Shown here in pieces: positions 10,861 to 20,711 of a stretch of 64,000 bases of DNA. The position numbers and the translations under genes were made by a program. The stretch is from Puccinellia tenuiflora. Taxonomy: Eukaryota > Streptophyta > Magnoliopsida > Poales > Poaceae. Below the pieces are notes generated by a model that saw only the letters and a list, made by a program, of their open reading frames with translations, was not told the DNA's origin and did no database searches. The DNA lies in the NCBI GenBank assembly GCA_012064385.1, contig QRDG01001371.1, positions 851,316 through 915,315 on the forward strand, written 5' to 3'. How positions within the stretch are numbered: the first letter of the stretch is position 1; each line of letters starts with the position of its first letter.

Positions 10861-11845
10861 TACTCCACCCACGTGAGCATCATGGCTCTATTTGGATTCA
10901 CCCTCCAGCAAGTGTCGATGGTTACACACAAACTTGTTCATGGGAAGTTGCCCGACATGAATTCTCGGGCCGAGTTGAATCAGGTCATGCGTAGGATCAG
11001 GCTTGGCCATAAAATTGCAGCAATACATCGGTCTAGACTGGCATTGGGCTCTCGATTTAGGCGACATATAATGGACGCCTGGCGTAACCGCCCTTTTTTC
11101 TTTATTCGGGTTGGGCTTGAGCCTAGGAAAATCTATTTTTTTTCATCGCCATTTTTTGGTTTTGTCCGAAGCTCGGTTTTGGCCGAAGTTATGGGAAGGT
11201 CTAGTGTCACACTTCCATGCCAAGTTTAACTTAAATAGGGAAAAAATTGCACCAAATAGTGTCGTCGTTTTTTCTCTATTTGTGATACTACTCATGGCAA
11301 AAAAATGTAACTTATGGGCTCTGTTGTTGGAAAAGGTGGTGCCTAGAGGATGCTTTAGAGCAATTAGGCACTAGGCGGTCGACAAATTCCTGGTCTAGAG
11401 TATAAGAAACAGTCTCGATAGGGCAACAAGGAAATTGTTTCTTCGACGAGAAACCATGTCATATTTTAATGATGAGCCAAATGGGTCATATTCCAACGAC
11501 AGGTGTTGGTATTTTTATCGTTTACATGCCCTAAATTAATATGTATGCATATATAATAATCTAAATACACACGCGATGATAAAAACTATACGGCCGCTTA
11601 GGTTGCCCTTAGAGCTCTTAATTGTCGCCTAGACGTGAATGTCAACCGCCTAGCATATGTCTAGCGCTTTTTCCAATCTCGAGTCTCTAGTCTGCAGGAT
11701 TCCCTTCTCCTCCTTGCAGTTCACTCAAATGGTTTGTCCAAATATTGTAACAACAACGTGCAGAACTTTTATAAGGTTTTCCCACTTTCGGTGGGAAATG
11801 ACTCCCTGGTTAACAGATCTTTCAGATGACTTTAGACGTGACAAG
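10861..11845 (+). other. Unassigned sequence upstream of F-box pseudogene
   Basis: There is an open stretch around 10873-11229, but no domain or repeat was recognised and its first codon is not a convincing start. The stretch 11657-11845 may be remnant 5' sequence of the F-box pseudogene. No supported gene. Confidence 0.3.
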
Positions 11846-12002
11846 CAGGGGCGGAGCCAGGGGAGGACCAGCAGCCCCCCCCCCCCCCCCCTAACACCAT
11901 GAATTTCCTACTACTAAGCACATGAACAGTGCATTTCTTATTTTTATTGCTGTTATCGGCCCCCCTCAACATCCTAATTTACCTAATCCTGCCTCCGCCA
12001 CA
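11846..12002. mobile_element. MITE-like remnant with GGGGCGGAGCC terminus (hAT-like?)
   Basis: CAGGGGCGGAGCCAGG at 11846 resembles, in inverted form, CCTGCCTCCGCCACAG near 11989-12004. A poly-C run (11875-11891) follows the left end. No clear 8-bp duplication was found, so this is tentative. It lies inside the first retained exon region of the F-box pseudogene. Confidence 0.35.
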
Positions 12003-12007
12003 GATCA

Positions 12008-13091
12008 TTGGTAACAACATATATCAATATTGGCCGTGAAAGCGATGATCACTGTTATAATAAGTACTCTGGGAAATGTGGTAATGAATCATGTGACGGA
12101 TGCTCTGTTGAAGATGATTGCTCTGTGCTTCTTGAAGGTTTATCGGGCGCCACGAACTTAGAACTGATAACTGAATGGTCTATGGTATGTTTTCTCTTTT
12201 GCCAACTTATTGTCTCGATTCCTATCAAAATATTGGATCCTTACATCAAATATCAATAAACCAAAACATGTTTACCTCGTTCCTAATGTCCAATTGCATG
12301 ATTTTTCACGAATCCCCTCCTTTTGGTCATCATGTTTATATAATGACATTCCCTGTATTTGGTTTGTGAAAATAGCAGTACATTACACATGTATTGCTAG
12401 TTGATGCTTCTGTCATTGTAATATTCAGAAGCATAAGATTAACATTAGTTTGCGAGCCACTTCAGGTGTTATGGCTTAAAATAGTTTTCCTTCTGAATAA
12501 CAAGAAAATGTAACATCTTGTATGTGTATCGCTTTATCTACCCACAATTTATTACTTGAGGAAAAACGTGATAAATCATATATTCAACTTAGTATTATTA
12601 CATCATGTCTTCTGAAGTTTGAACTTGAATTGCCATTTGATTCACTGCACTTTGTTAAGATTTTCAGAAAGGACTTGAAATGGTGCCCTATGTTCAGCAA
12701 GCTAAAAAGCGTGTTGCTCAATGGATGGTGTGTGCGTGTTAATTTCACTGGACTAGTTTACTTTCTTCAGCACTCACCCATTCTAGAGAGGCTTACCCTT
12801 CAACTTCCAAAGGTATATGCGTTCTAATATATTATAGCTTTTGTTGACGAAGGTACCATGTACGGCTGATTTATTTGAGGACAATCTTATGTTTGTGACA
12901 GCGTTCCAACATTGAAACTGGTGAAACCTACAGCCCGAAGGAACATTTCCTGGTATCGGAGGATCTCAAGGTAGTTGAAATCCATTGTCGTAAGGAAGAA
13001 GAAATGATTTGTCAAATTTTGAAGATCCTTGGTACTCATGTAGTAAATCCTGTGCAAATTAACATCAAGCATGATTATATGGATTCTTCTT
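12008..13091 (+). pseudogene. F-box/LRR pseudogene, F-box end missing
   Basis: Three segments match successive parts of the F-box/LRR gene at 20712-23574. 12008-12184 carries CGNESCDGC...SVLLEGLSGATNLELI and ends at a GTATGT donor. 12660-12812 carries IFRKDLKWCPMFSKLKSVLL and QHSPILERLTLQL and ends at a GTATAT donor. 12902-13091 carries DLKVVEIHC and ICQILKILGTH and ends at GTAAGT. The part encoding the F-box and first LRRs is absent. The acceptor that should precede the second segment reads AAG where the intact copy has CAG, so splicing there is probably lost. Such proteins normally recruit substrates to SCF ubiquitin ligases; this copy cannot encode one. Confidence 0.8.
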
Positions 13092-13349
13092 GTAAGTAAC
13101 TATTACCGCAGTTTATTAAGTTTCTGTATTCTCTGCATCTGTTTGTAAATTTAGAAAGCTTTGACCGTAAAATATCTTGAAATTTTGAACTCAACAGATT
13201 CAACTAAATATGGAAATGAACAAATTTCTGTCAGAGTGTTAGATACAAATCTGGCTTACATATAGCACTGAAAGTGAGAGTAGGCCAAAGAAGCATTATA
13301 TACAAGTTTACCAAGATAATTCGGTCGATAAGTGAAAATGTAAAATTAA

Positions 13350-13660
13350 CAATTTGAGGTATTTTCATTATTCAGTTGCTTTGAGTTGCCAGGAAATGGT
13401 CCATTTAATAGCTCATCCTTCTATCCGCATAGCAAGGTCGAGTTGTATGTTGGTCCAATGTGCACTTCACCAATCGGCTGTACCTTTTCATGTTTCAGGC
13501 TTCAGTTTCCAGCGGAAGAATTTTATCAGGTGTTCTACTCCTGGTTATTCAGACTTTCCATATCCTTGAGTTAATCTTGGCACCACAAGGCTGATGCATT
13601 TTGTGTACCTGGATCGTGTGTCCGTCCCTGTTCAATCATATGAAGAATGAAATCCTGTCT
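13350..13660 (+). repeat. Segment duplicated in inverted orientation at 41900-43030
   Basis: 13430-13658 matches the reverse complement of about 41900-42134, and 13350-13430 matches the reverse complement of about 42958-43040. Shared words include CGAGTTGTATGTTGGTC and TGCATTTTGTGTACCTGGAT. It lies downstream of the F-box pseudogene; no coding role is visible. Confidence 0.8.
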
Positions 13661-15142
13661 AGATGCAACTCCAATAGGGTCAAATGCCAGTGTAGTCAAG
13701 TTGCTCTTTTGCTCATTTCCTAAACTTGCTGTCAGGTCCCAACTGTTTTACCTGTTGAAGACATTTTATTTAGAAGTTCCAGGAACCTGTCTTCTTTAGA
13801 TTGAATGTAATATTATGCGCAGAACTGCTTGGTACGAAAATAAAATGGTGAGACTCCAGGAGTAATTTGGATTTCGTGGACATCTAGAGCAGGCCACGGC
13901 ACTGGCCTACTGATCGACTGTATGCAAAAAGATTTCAACTTACGCATATGGTATCTGGCCTGTCTATTAAGTAAACCTTTCATGATGCTGGGAGGATAAT
14001 GATCCATTTTTTTTGTGTGTGTGGTGATTCATTTGCTGATTCCGTTCTTATGTTTGGCTCTCATCACTTGTTAACCTAATTTGTTTATCTTATGGCCCTG
14101 CATCCATGTAAACATGCCAAATTATATAACTTTTGACTATTAATGTCATTTCAATTGTTTAGGTTAGAAATTTGAAAACCATATGTGAAGACTTTAGGTT
14201 AGAAATCGATCTGTAATTTTTTTTGATATTTAATATATATATAATAGAAATTAGTGGCCAAAGTTCATGAGTCTATTTGGTTCCTGGGTGGCTATGCATT
14301 ATGCAGCCTTTGTTTGAAAATGCATTTCAAAATGTCAAAAACAAAATGCACCTGACAGCCAAAGTGGATTTCGCCCGCAGTTACATATTGTAGATCATAT
14401 CAACATTCACAAATTTCTACAAAAATGATAATACATGCATAATAATCGTAGCAGCTGTCATGGTCCTATGCTCCTATTCCACGACTTTCTGAGCATTTCA
14501 TGGGAAAAAATACACAATTCTTTTTAAATCTTTTTTTTTTTGAGAAATGGATTTTGATATTGTGAAGCGATTTAAAAATGAATGGGGGGAAATCAGATGA
14601 AAGCAACATAATTTCAGTTTAGGGTCCTGTCCCAGGTCATTATCGACATGAACATTTTGACCAGTGTGCTCCAAACCTTTGAAAAACACAGTAATAAATC
14701 AGGATAATTTTTTTTGTTTAACTATTTAAGTTACATAAAGGATATCAGTATAAGTTCTGTTTCTCAGGGCCATTTCTTCAAAATCGAAATTTAGTAATGT
14801 TATAAAAGGAACTTACTAAAGTAACAAATGTGCATAGTTAGCCAGAAAATATATGGCTACGCATCAGTGCAAACCCAAAAGCTGTAACAGAACGTTAAAG
14901 GTACAAGGGAAATACAATGTAGCTGTAGAAACACTACTTTCTCAATGGGCATTAGCAGAAAAATGGAGGAAATCAAGTTGCTCCGTAGATATCCACAGTT
15001 GAAACATGGATACATCAGATTGCCCTACTTCTGCGACAAAAAATCACTATTTCTGCCTACTGCCATGAACTAATGCATATGAGAGCACAATGTGCATTGT
15101 TAGTTATGATCCTGAGATAGGATGGACCTTTATTGTCTCCAT
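13661..15142. other. Intergenic region between F-box pseudogene and mTERF gene
   Basis: AT-rich, with stops in all frames. It includes the 3' flank of the mTERF gene. No repeat boundary or gene was identified. Confidence 0.5.
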
Positions 15143-16303
15143 TCAAAGCTGGACATCATAAATCATTTTCCCAGCACGATTTGCTGCATAAGTATCTGCA
15201 AGCCCAGGAAGAGTGTCCTTGTTACTGTCGATGTATGTTGCAATGAAATTATCCTCACCAAAGGCAACTAATCGGCGGAAGCTCATGCTTTTCTTCATCA
15301 GTCCATTAGCCTGCAGGACCTTTGCAACATAATACCTCGGCCTCATCCGCTTCTCTAGGCTGTAGGTAAACAGCATGGGCCTCTCCACAATGTACTCTGG
15401 GTCCAAACCAACCACGGTGACCATGAACTCTATCTTGCGGCGGAGTTTCTCCTCGGACACTCCCAGAATATGTGGCTTGTTGCGGACCGCGGCACGCACT
15501 TGGTCCATGGAACAACCGAGAGCGGTCCTCAAGAACTCCATCCTGGCTGCGATCTTGTCTTCGCTGATAGAACAGGCGACACCCACCGCGTACTTGAATA
15601 TATACGAGGAGCGGGGCACGCCGAGCTTCTCAGCACGCAGCACGAACACCTTGACCCGCTCCGGGTTGAACACGAGCAGCCTAGAACAGGGCGTCGACAG
15701 CTTGACAATGTCACAAACACTTAGGCCGCACTGCTCGAGCAGCGCGATGTTGGGCTTGGCAACCTTGTCGAGGTCGGTGGTGAGGATGGACCTGTTCCGC
15801 TTGACCGTCTGGAGGAGTTTGTCGAAGGAGCCGAAGAAGGGGATCCAGAACTCGAGCCTGGTGGCGATGTCGCAGGAGCGGAGGGCCACCGCGCCGACGA
15901 GGAGGAACCTGGCGATCTCGGGCGCGGAGAGGCCGAGGCGGTCGCGGAGGGCGGCGACGCGAGGGGCGACGTTGTCGACCCTGGAGCAGAGGAGCGGCGG
16001 GTCGGCGGCGACGATGGCGGCGATGTCGGGGCGGGAGAGGCCGACGCCGGAGAGGAGGGCGAGCACGGCGTCGGGGTTGGAGGCGGACTTGAGGTTGGGG
16101 AGCTTCTTGGTCGCCTTGAGCGCCTGGGCTCGGTTGAGGCCGCAGGTGGCCACGAGGTACTCTTCGGTGGAGAATGGGGTGGTGCTGGTACAGGCGGAGG
16201 CGGAGAGGGAGAGGCGGCGGTGGAGAGAGGAGGGCAGCGTGGCCATGGTGGTGTGAGAGGCAACCGGAGGCAGCGGGAGAAGGTGCATCTGGAGGTGGAG
16301 CAT
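15143..16303 (-). CDS. mTERF domain-containing protein, 386 aa
   Basis: An intact single-exon frame belongs to the mitochondrial transcription termination factor family, nuclear-encoded helical-repeat proteins that bind nucleic acid in mitochondria or chloroplasts and act in organelle transcription, splicing or translation. The N-terminus (MLHLQMHLLPLPPVASHTT..., rich in S, R, T and poor in acids) looks like an organelle transit peptide. Repeated ~30-residue units follow, for example LSRPDIAAIVAADPPLL, LSAPEIARFLLVGAVAL, LSVCDIVKLSTPCSRLL and CSMDQVRAAVRNKPHIL, and the C-terminus carries the family-typical EYIVERPMLFTYSLEKRM(R/K)PRY. The ATG at 16301-16303 is chosen because the longer frame starts with TTG and because the duplicate at 41695 keeps this ATG. 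Length fits the grass-expanded single-exon subfamily. The exact organelle and target are unknown. The F-box pseudogene lies about 2 kb downstream. Confidence 0.92.
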   Translation of the reverse strand: MLHLQMHLLPLPPVASHTTMATLPSSLHRRLSLSASACTSTTPFSTEEYLVATCGLNRAQALKATKKLPNLKSASNPDAVLALLSGVGLSRPDIAAIVAADPPLLCSRVDNVAPRVAALRDRLGLSAPEIARFLLVGAVALRSCDIATRLEFWIPFFGSFDKLLQTVKRNRSILTTDLDKVAKPNIALLEQCGLSVCDIVKLSTPCSRLLVFNPERVKVFVLRAEKLGVPRSSYIFKYAVGVACSISEDKIAARMEFLRTALGCSMDQVRAAVRNKPHILGVSEEKLRRKIEFMVTVVGLDPEYIVERPMLFTYSLEKRMRPRYYVAKVLQANGLMKKSMSFRRLVAFGEDNFIATYIDSNKDTLPGLADTYAANRAGKMIYDVQL

Positions 16304-17610
16304 GGCGGCGGCGGCGGCCGCCGGCAAGCCGCGGTTGGTTGGTGGACTGAAAGGGTTTTGCTGCTCGGAGCAAGGTGTCTAGACAAACTCTGCGCAGTTA
16401 CTTGAGCAGAACTATGGATAGAGCCAATCAGAAGTTCAGAACACAAGTGCCTGCTAATTGGCGGTCATCCGTCGTCACGGGTGAACTCCGACCATACCAT
16501 TTATTTTTCATAGACCCTCTCCTACTTCTCCTACACCGAGTACTTGCTTTCCATGTGTAAATCAGTTTAAAAAAATGGTGAAATTGTGGAACTAAAACTT
16601 GTTTTGTGGATTGTTAAAAGTATACAGTGGCTGTGGAGGTGACGCCACGGTGGCATGTGGCACGCGCCGTCTTCTCGAAATTTCGCAGAAAATCTCCACT
16701 GCCAAATAGAATTTACGGCAAATATCCTCATTTTTTTTCTGAAAATAAAACTCAAATCAATGCCCCCGATTCCCCAATCCCTAAACCCCCATGACAATGA
16801 CAGTGGGCGGCTAGGGCGGAGATTGACGACGTGCGTCGAGTGTGGTGGGCTACGACGAGGACATACGATTCAAGGATCCGAGCGGCTGCAATGCGAGGTC
16901 GGAGGTGGCATGAACGACGGAAGCAACATGGGCGGCGACAACTGTTGGGTCAAGGCGAAAGGGGTCATCTGCTTGGACCCAAAAGGGGCTTCACGAGCAA
17001 GTAGATTAGGGTTTTTTCTGCTAATTAATTATGTCCATGCAATTAAGCAATACATGACTAGTGCACTATTTTTCTCAATGTGGTTGTTCTGCATTTGGTT
17101 CTGATCATATTGTTTTCTTTAGAACAACATTAAGCTTGCTGATTATGATCCATGTGAATACCAGTACGAGAAGAATGACAACACATAGTGAGCATTGTCA
17201 AGCCTATGGAATATGACCCTCTTCTTCTCGCTATCCCTCTACCACTAGTTCAGTTCGACTAGTACAAGCTTCTGCTATCCTTGTCATCTGCCTCTGCTAC
17301 TGCTAGCTTTGCTCTTGTGGTGCTTGCCTAGTTGTAGTATTCCTTTCCTTGCCTCTCCCCCTTAAATCCCGTCTAGATGATGCAGTTGTCAACCTAATTG
17401 TTGCATCTGGAATGCCATCTCTTTTCTGAAAGCAACAAAATATTCAGTGGCACTTTAACTCTTTTCTGAAAGCGACAAAATATTGTACACTTACCAAAAA
17501 TATTCTATAAGTGAAATAATCATGAACAAATTCTACACTAACTAATACTATTCTAAAATTCATGGAAAATTATTAAAAACCGGAAAAAAATGCTATGACT
17601 TATTTATTTA
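16304..17610. other. mTERF upstream region and unassigned DNA
   Basis: 16304-16450 is the 5' flank of the mTERF gene, and its proximal part is shared with 41640-41695. The rest, including an open stretch at 16655-17104, shows no recognised domain or repeat boundary. Confidence 0.4.
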
Positions 17611-17837
17611 CATTTTGTTTAGCATAAGTTGTTGCTATATTTAGTTGAGCCTAGCTTATTCAGATTTTATGATCTTAAACGTTAGTTTATTTCCGTATTT
17701 GTTCAAGTCAAAATAATAATTGTTCTTAAATAGTCTATTCACCTCACTCTGGTTGACATCTAGATCCTTTCAACAAGAAGGTCACAAAGTCGCATGGGAT
17801 GGTCAAAACAACATAGAAAGAAGTCAAAATAGCACTA

Positions 17838-18322
17838 ATCTATGGGTTGCGTAGTGATCAACATGAGGAGACTATCGATCATCTGCTGGTGGGTTGCGTA
17901 GTGGCGAGACAGGTGTGGGCCGTTTTTCTCGGGAAGTGGGGCCTACTCCACTGGGTTCCCGGCCCCGACGACCGCCTCGCGGACTGGTTACATGAGAGAG
18001 TGGCGGATCGTGCCGAGGCCTAATATGTTGGTGCTTATGGCGTCACCAGAATGACGTAGTCTTCAAGGGTGCTACCCCCTCCATGTTGACGGTCTCTAGG
18101 CGGATAGCGGATGAAGCGGCTACGTGGAGCGATGCGGGGCTTCTTAGAGGTAGCTTATCTCAAGTGGATATGTGGAGGTTTAGCGAGTAGTCCGTGTGAG
18201 TGGGTGGTGGTGGGTGCGTCACTCGACGTCTGTGTCGTATGTACGCGTTGTAATCGGGCATCTTCGCCCTTCCTTCTATGAAACCGATACGTCTATCCAG
18301 GACGTATCCTTGAAAAAAAAAG
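17838..18322 (+). mobile_element. 5'-truncated LINE 3' end with poly(A) and target duplication
   Basis: It contains a decayed zf-RVT-like segment (EETIDHLLVGCVVARQVW) typical of the C-terminus of plant LINE ORF2 proteins. It ends in a poly(A) run at 18313-18321 and is flanked by AGCACTA (17831-17837 and 18323-18329). Confidence 0.75.
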
Positions 18323-18440
18323 AGCACTAGTCAAGTGTTGATGGTGCATAATAAAGCTAAATTCAAGAAGGGTTCTTCAGCGAAAAAGAAGGATAAGTCT
18401 AAAAGTATGGTTCATGATGTGGTCCTAGTTCTTCCCCAAC

Positions 18441-18646
18441 TGCTGGCGTTCTTCTTCTCCGGCGACGGTGAAGGACGTGGATGCTTGGTAGTTGCGGCGA
18501 TGGTGGTATGCAGTAGTTTATTCGCTTGTATTCTCCTAGTTTTCTATTATTTGTATTTGTCTCAACTCTGTATTTGTACTGTTATCAATACAAGTAATCA
18601 ATACAAGTAATGTATGCCTATGGGCGTACGATGTCCAAAAAAAAAA
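18441..18646 (+). mobile_element. Second LINE/retroposon 3' end with 14-bp target duplication
   Basis: AGTTCTTCCCCAAC occurs at 18427-18440 and again at 18647-18660, directly after a poly(A) run (18637-18647). The enclosed 206 bases end in a short ATACAAGTAATC tandem repeat before the tail. Confidence 0.8.
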
Positions 18647-19040
18647 AGTTCTTCCCCAACGACCAAAGCCCGTCTCATTGATGGTGCCTAGCTACTGGGA
18701 GGATGCCAGCAGCAACTTGCCTTTGCTGCAGCATTTTGGTGGCTACGATGACGGAATAGCAACCAACTGTCGCCTCCACTCAAACGTCGATGATGCTCGT
18801 TGTCTCCGCCTCACGTGAACCCATTTTATCCCGAAGATTTCGCACCGTTGGGCGGGGCCAGCATGCTCAAGCCGTTCACCCTAGACCCGAGGACTGCGTC
18901 GTTGCTGGCGTTGATGCAATCGACGCCCGTGTTGAGCGAGAAGAAACTCTGGTCTTGTGTGGAGACTCATTCTATATGCGTCGGGACAACGAGGAGAGGA
19001 CGTTGGACACAAGTGGAAGCTAGAAAAGGGAGGGTTGTTT

Positions 19041-19539
19041 TGGCTCCCGTCTAAATAAAAAAATCAAAAAAATATTAAAACATTTCAAGAAAATTGAAAA
19101 ACATTGGTGACGAATATATACAAGTTTTCTACATACGTGCTAGATTCGTAATGAGATGGCATTTTAAAATCCCATTTTGGCCATTGATTTATCTTTTTCG
19201 CACAGACATCACACATATTATTTCATCACGAAATTTATCACGTATTTTAAAAACTTGTAATGTTTATCATCAATTTTTTCAGAATTTTTTATAATGTTTC
19301 AATATTCTTTTTTATTTGGGCAAGACCATGTGACCTGGGGATGCAAAGTGAATTTCCGGATAGAAAAAGGCAGATAAGAAGAAAGAGGTCTCACTTGTCA
19401 GCGGTGGAGAGCATCCATCTTGCAACATTAGCCAAAAAGAGGTGTCAATTAGGTGCCACCTCAATTAGGACACTAGTCCCAAATAGGCTAATACAGTGTC
19501 AAAGCTGGCAACGAAGGGATATGTGTTGTGTGCAACTCA
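19041..19539. other. AT-rich intergenic DNA
   Basis: No gene and no clear element boundary seen before the Helitron at 19540. Confidence 0.4.
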
Positions 19540-19898
19540 TCTATACCTCTTATAAAGTAAAATCCCACTTAGTGCATTTATGAATTTTCTATCTCAACAT
19601 GCAAGCTATCCACATCATCCCTTCTATTAGCCAATAAGTTGTCCATGTCATCCCCACTAATATTTATTAATCTCTACATACAAACTCCACATCATATTAC
19701 ATTTCTAATAATTTATTTGTCCACATTAATTTTTAATACATAGATATTTCATGTCGAATAAATTTAGTATGTCGACTATGGCAGATTGAATTTAGCATAT
19801 TCCTTTAGACAATTTAATATATCATATTTTTATGCCCTTTTATTACATAATATAGTTTCGAAAGGGTCCCCGCTGCAACGCGCGGGGAATATTTCTAG
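19540..19898 (+). mobile_element. Small non-autonomous Helitron, 359 bp
   Basis: Starts TCTATACCTCTTATAAAG after an A and ends CTAG before a T, as expected for insertion between A and T. A GC-rich hairpin, CCCCGC-TGCAAC-GCGCGGGG (19869-19887), stands 11 bases before the end. No Rep/helicase coding is present. Confidence 0.85.
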
Positions 19899-19984
19899 TT
19901 ACCTCAAAAGTGGTGTTTTATGTAACAACAAAAAATTGTGGTTGGGTTTAGTGAAAAAAAAAACTTCCACCAGGTGGTGCTAGT

Positions 19985-20424
19985 TATAGGTGGCCAAACG
20001 TGCCGGCCCGGCCCGGCACGGCCCGGCACGGTGCCGGCACGGCCCGGTTAAGGCACGGCACGGCCGGCCCGATTAGTAAACGTGCCGTGCCGGGCCGGCC
20101 CGCGTGCCGCGGCCTGACCTCCGGCACGGCCCGGGAGGCACGCCGACGGCCCGTCAGGCACGTTTGGCCCGTCGGGCACGGCCCATTTAGCATAAATACG
20201 GCCCAAAAACTAAAAAATATATAAAAATAGGTAAAAAATAAAAAAAACCTAATCGTGCCGTGCCGGGCCGGCCCACGGGCCGCGACCGGGAGCTAGGCAC
20301 GGCACGGAGCGGGCCCGTGCCGCGGCACGGCCCGTTAAGATCCGTGCCGTGCCGTGCTTGGGCCGGGCCAAATTCTCCGTGCCTCGGGCCGGCCCGGCTG
20401 GCACGGCCCATTTGGCCACCTATA
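19985..20424. mobile_element. GC-rich foldback element with 8-bp target duplication (hAT-like)
   Basis: The ends are TATAGGTGGCCAAAC and, inverted, TTTGGCCACCTATA. GTGCTAGT flanks both sides (19977-19984 and 20425-20432). Both arms are built from CGGCACGGCCCGG words, with a short AT-rich centre (20180-20250). The 8-bp duplication fits the hAT superfamily. It ends about 290 bp upstream of the F-box gene start. Confidence 0.85.
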
Positions 20425-20711
20425 GTGCTAGTGGTAATTTCCTCTTTTCCTAGCCACTCGCTTGCCCACCCGATCTGCTTGTTATTACTGCTCCTTTGCA
20501 GAAGCATCCAGTCGCGACAACATTTTACAGTTGGTATTCTTACAGTTCCGGTCTTCCGGATCCGACGGAGAAGCTGCCGGCGGCGAGGTGCGGCGGTGAC
20601 CCAGCGATTCCTCCTTCTGTCTCTCCTCTTTGGCCCCCCACGCTTTGTACTGCGTGATCCTGGCTCGTGCACTTGTGCGGCAGCATCGACGCGCGCCACC
20701 TGTTCGACGGA

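Larger units (their letters stand above)
17611..19040 (+). mobile_element. Old Copia-like retroelement remnant with nested LINE ends
   Basis: 17620-17772 resembles the 3' part of a TGAAAG...CTTTCA type LTR (TTTAGCATAAGTTGTTG, then TATTCACCTCACTCTGG...GACATCTAGATCCTTTCA). Lysine-rich gag-like text on both sides of the first LINE joins cleanly if the LINE is removed. 18661-19040 is degenerate and unassigned. Confidence 0.45.

Noticed and set aside
10873..11229. 118-residue open frame starting near MSIMALFGFTLQQ
   Set aside because: The first codon is not a convincing start, no domain was recognised, and the surroundings look like decayed repeat.
15375..16256. 293-residue plus-strand open frame opposite the mTERF gene
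   Set aside because: It is antisense to a well-supported mTERF reading frame and arises from its GC-rich codon use.
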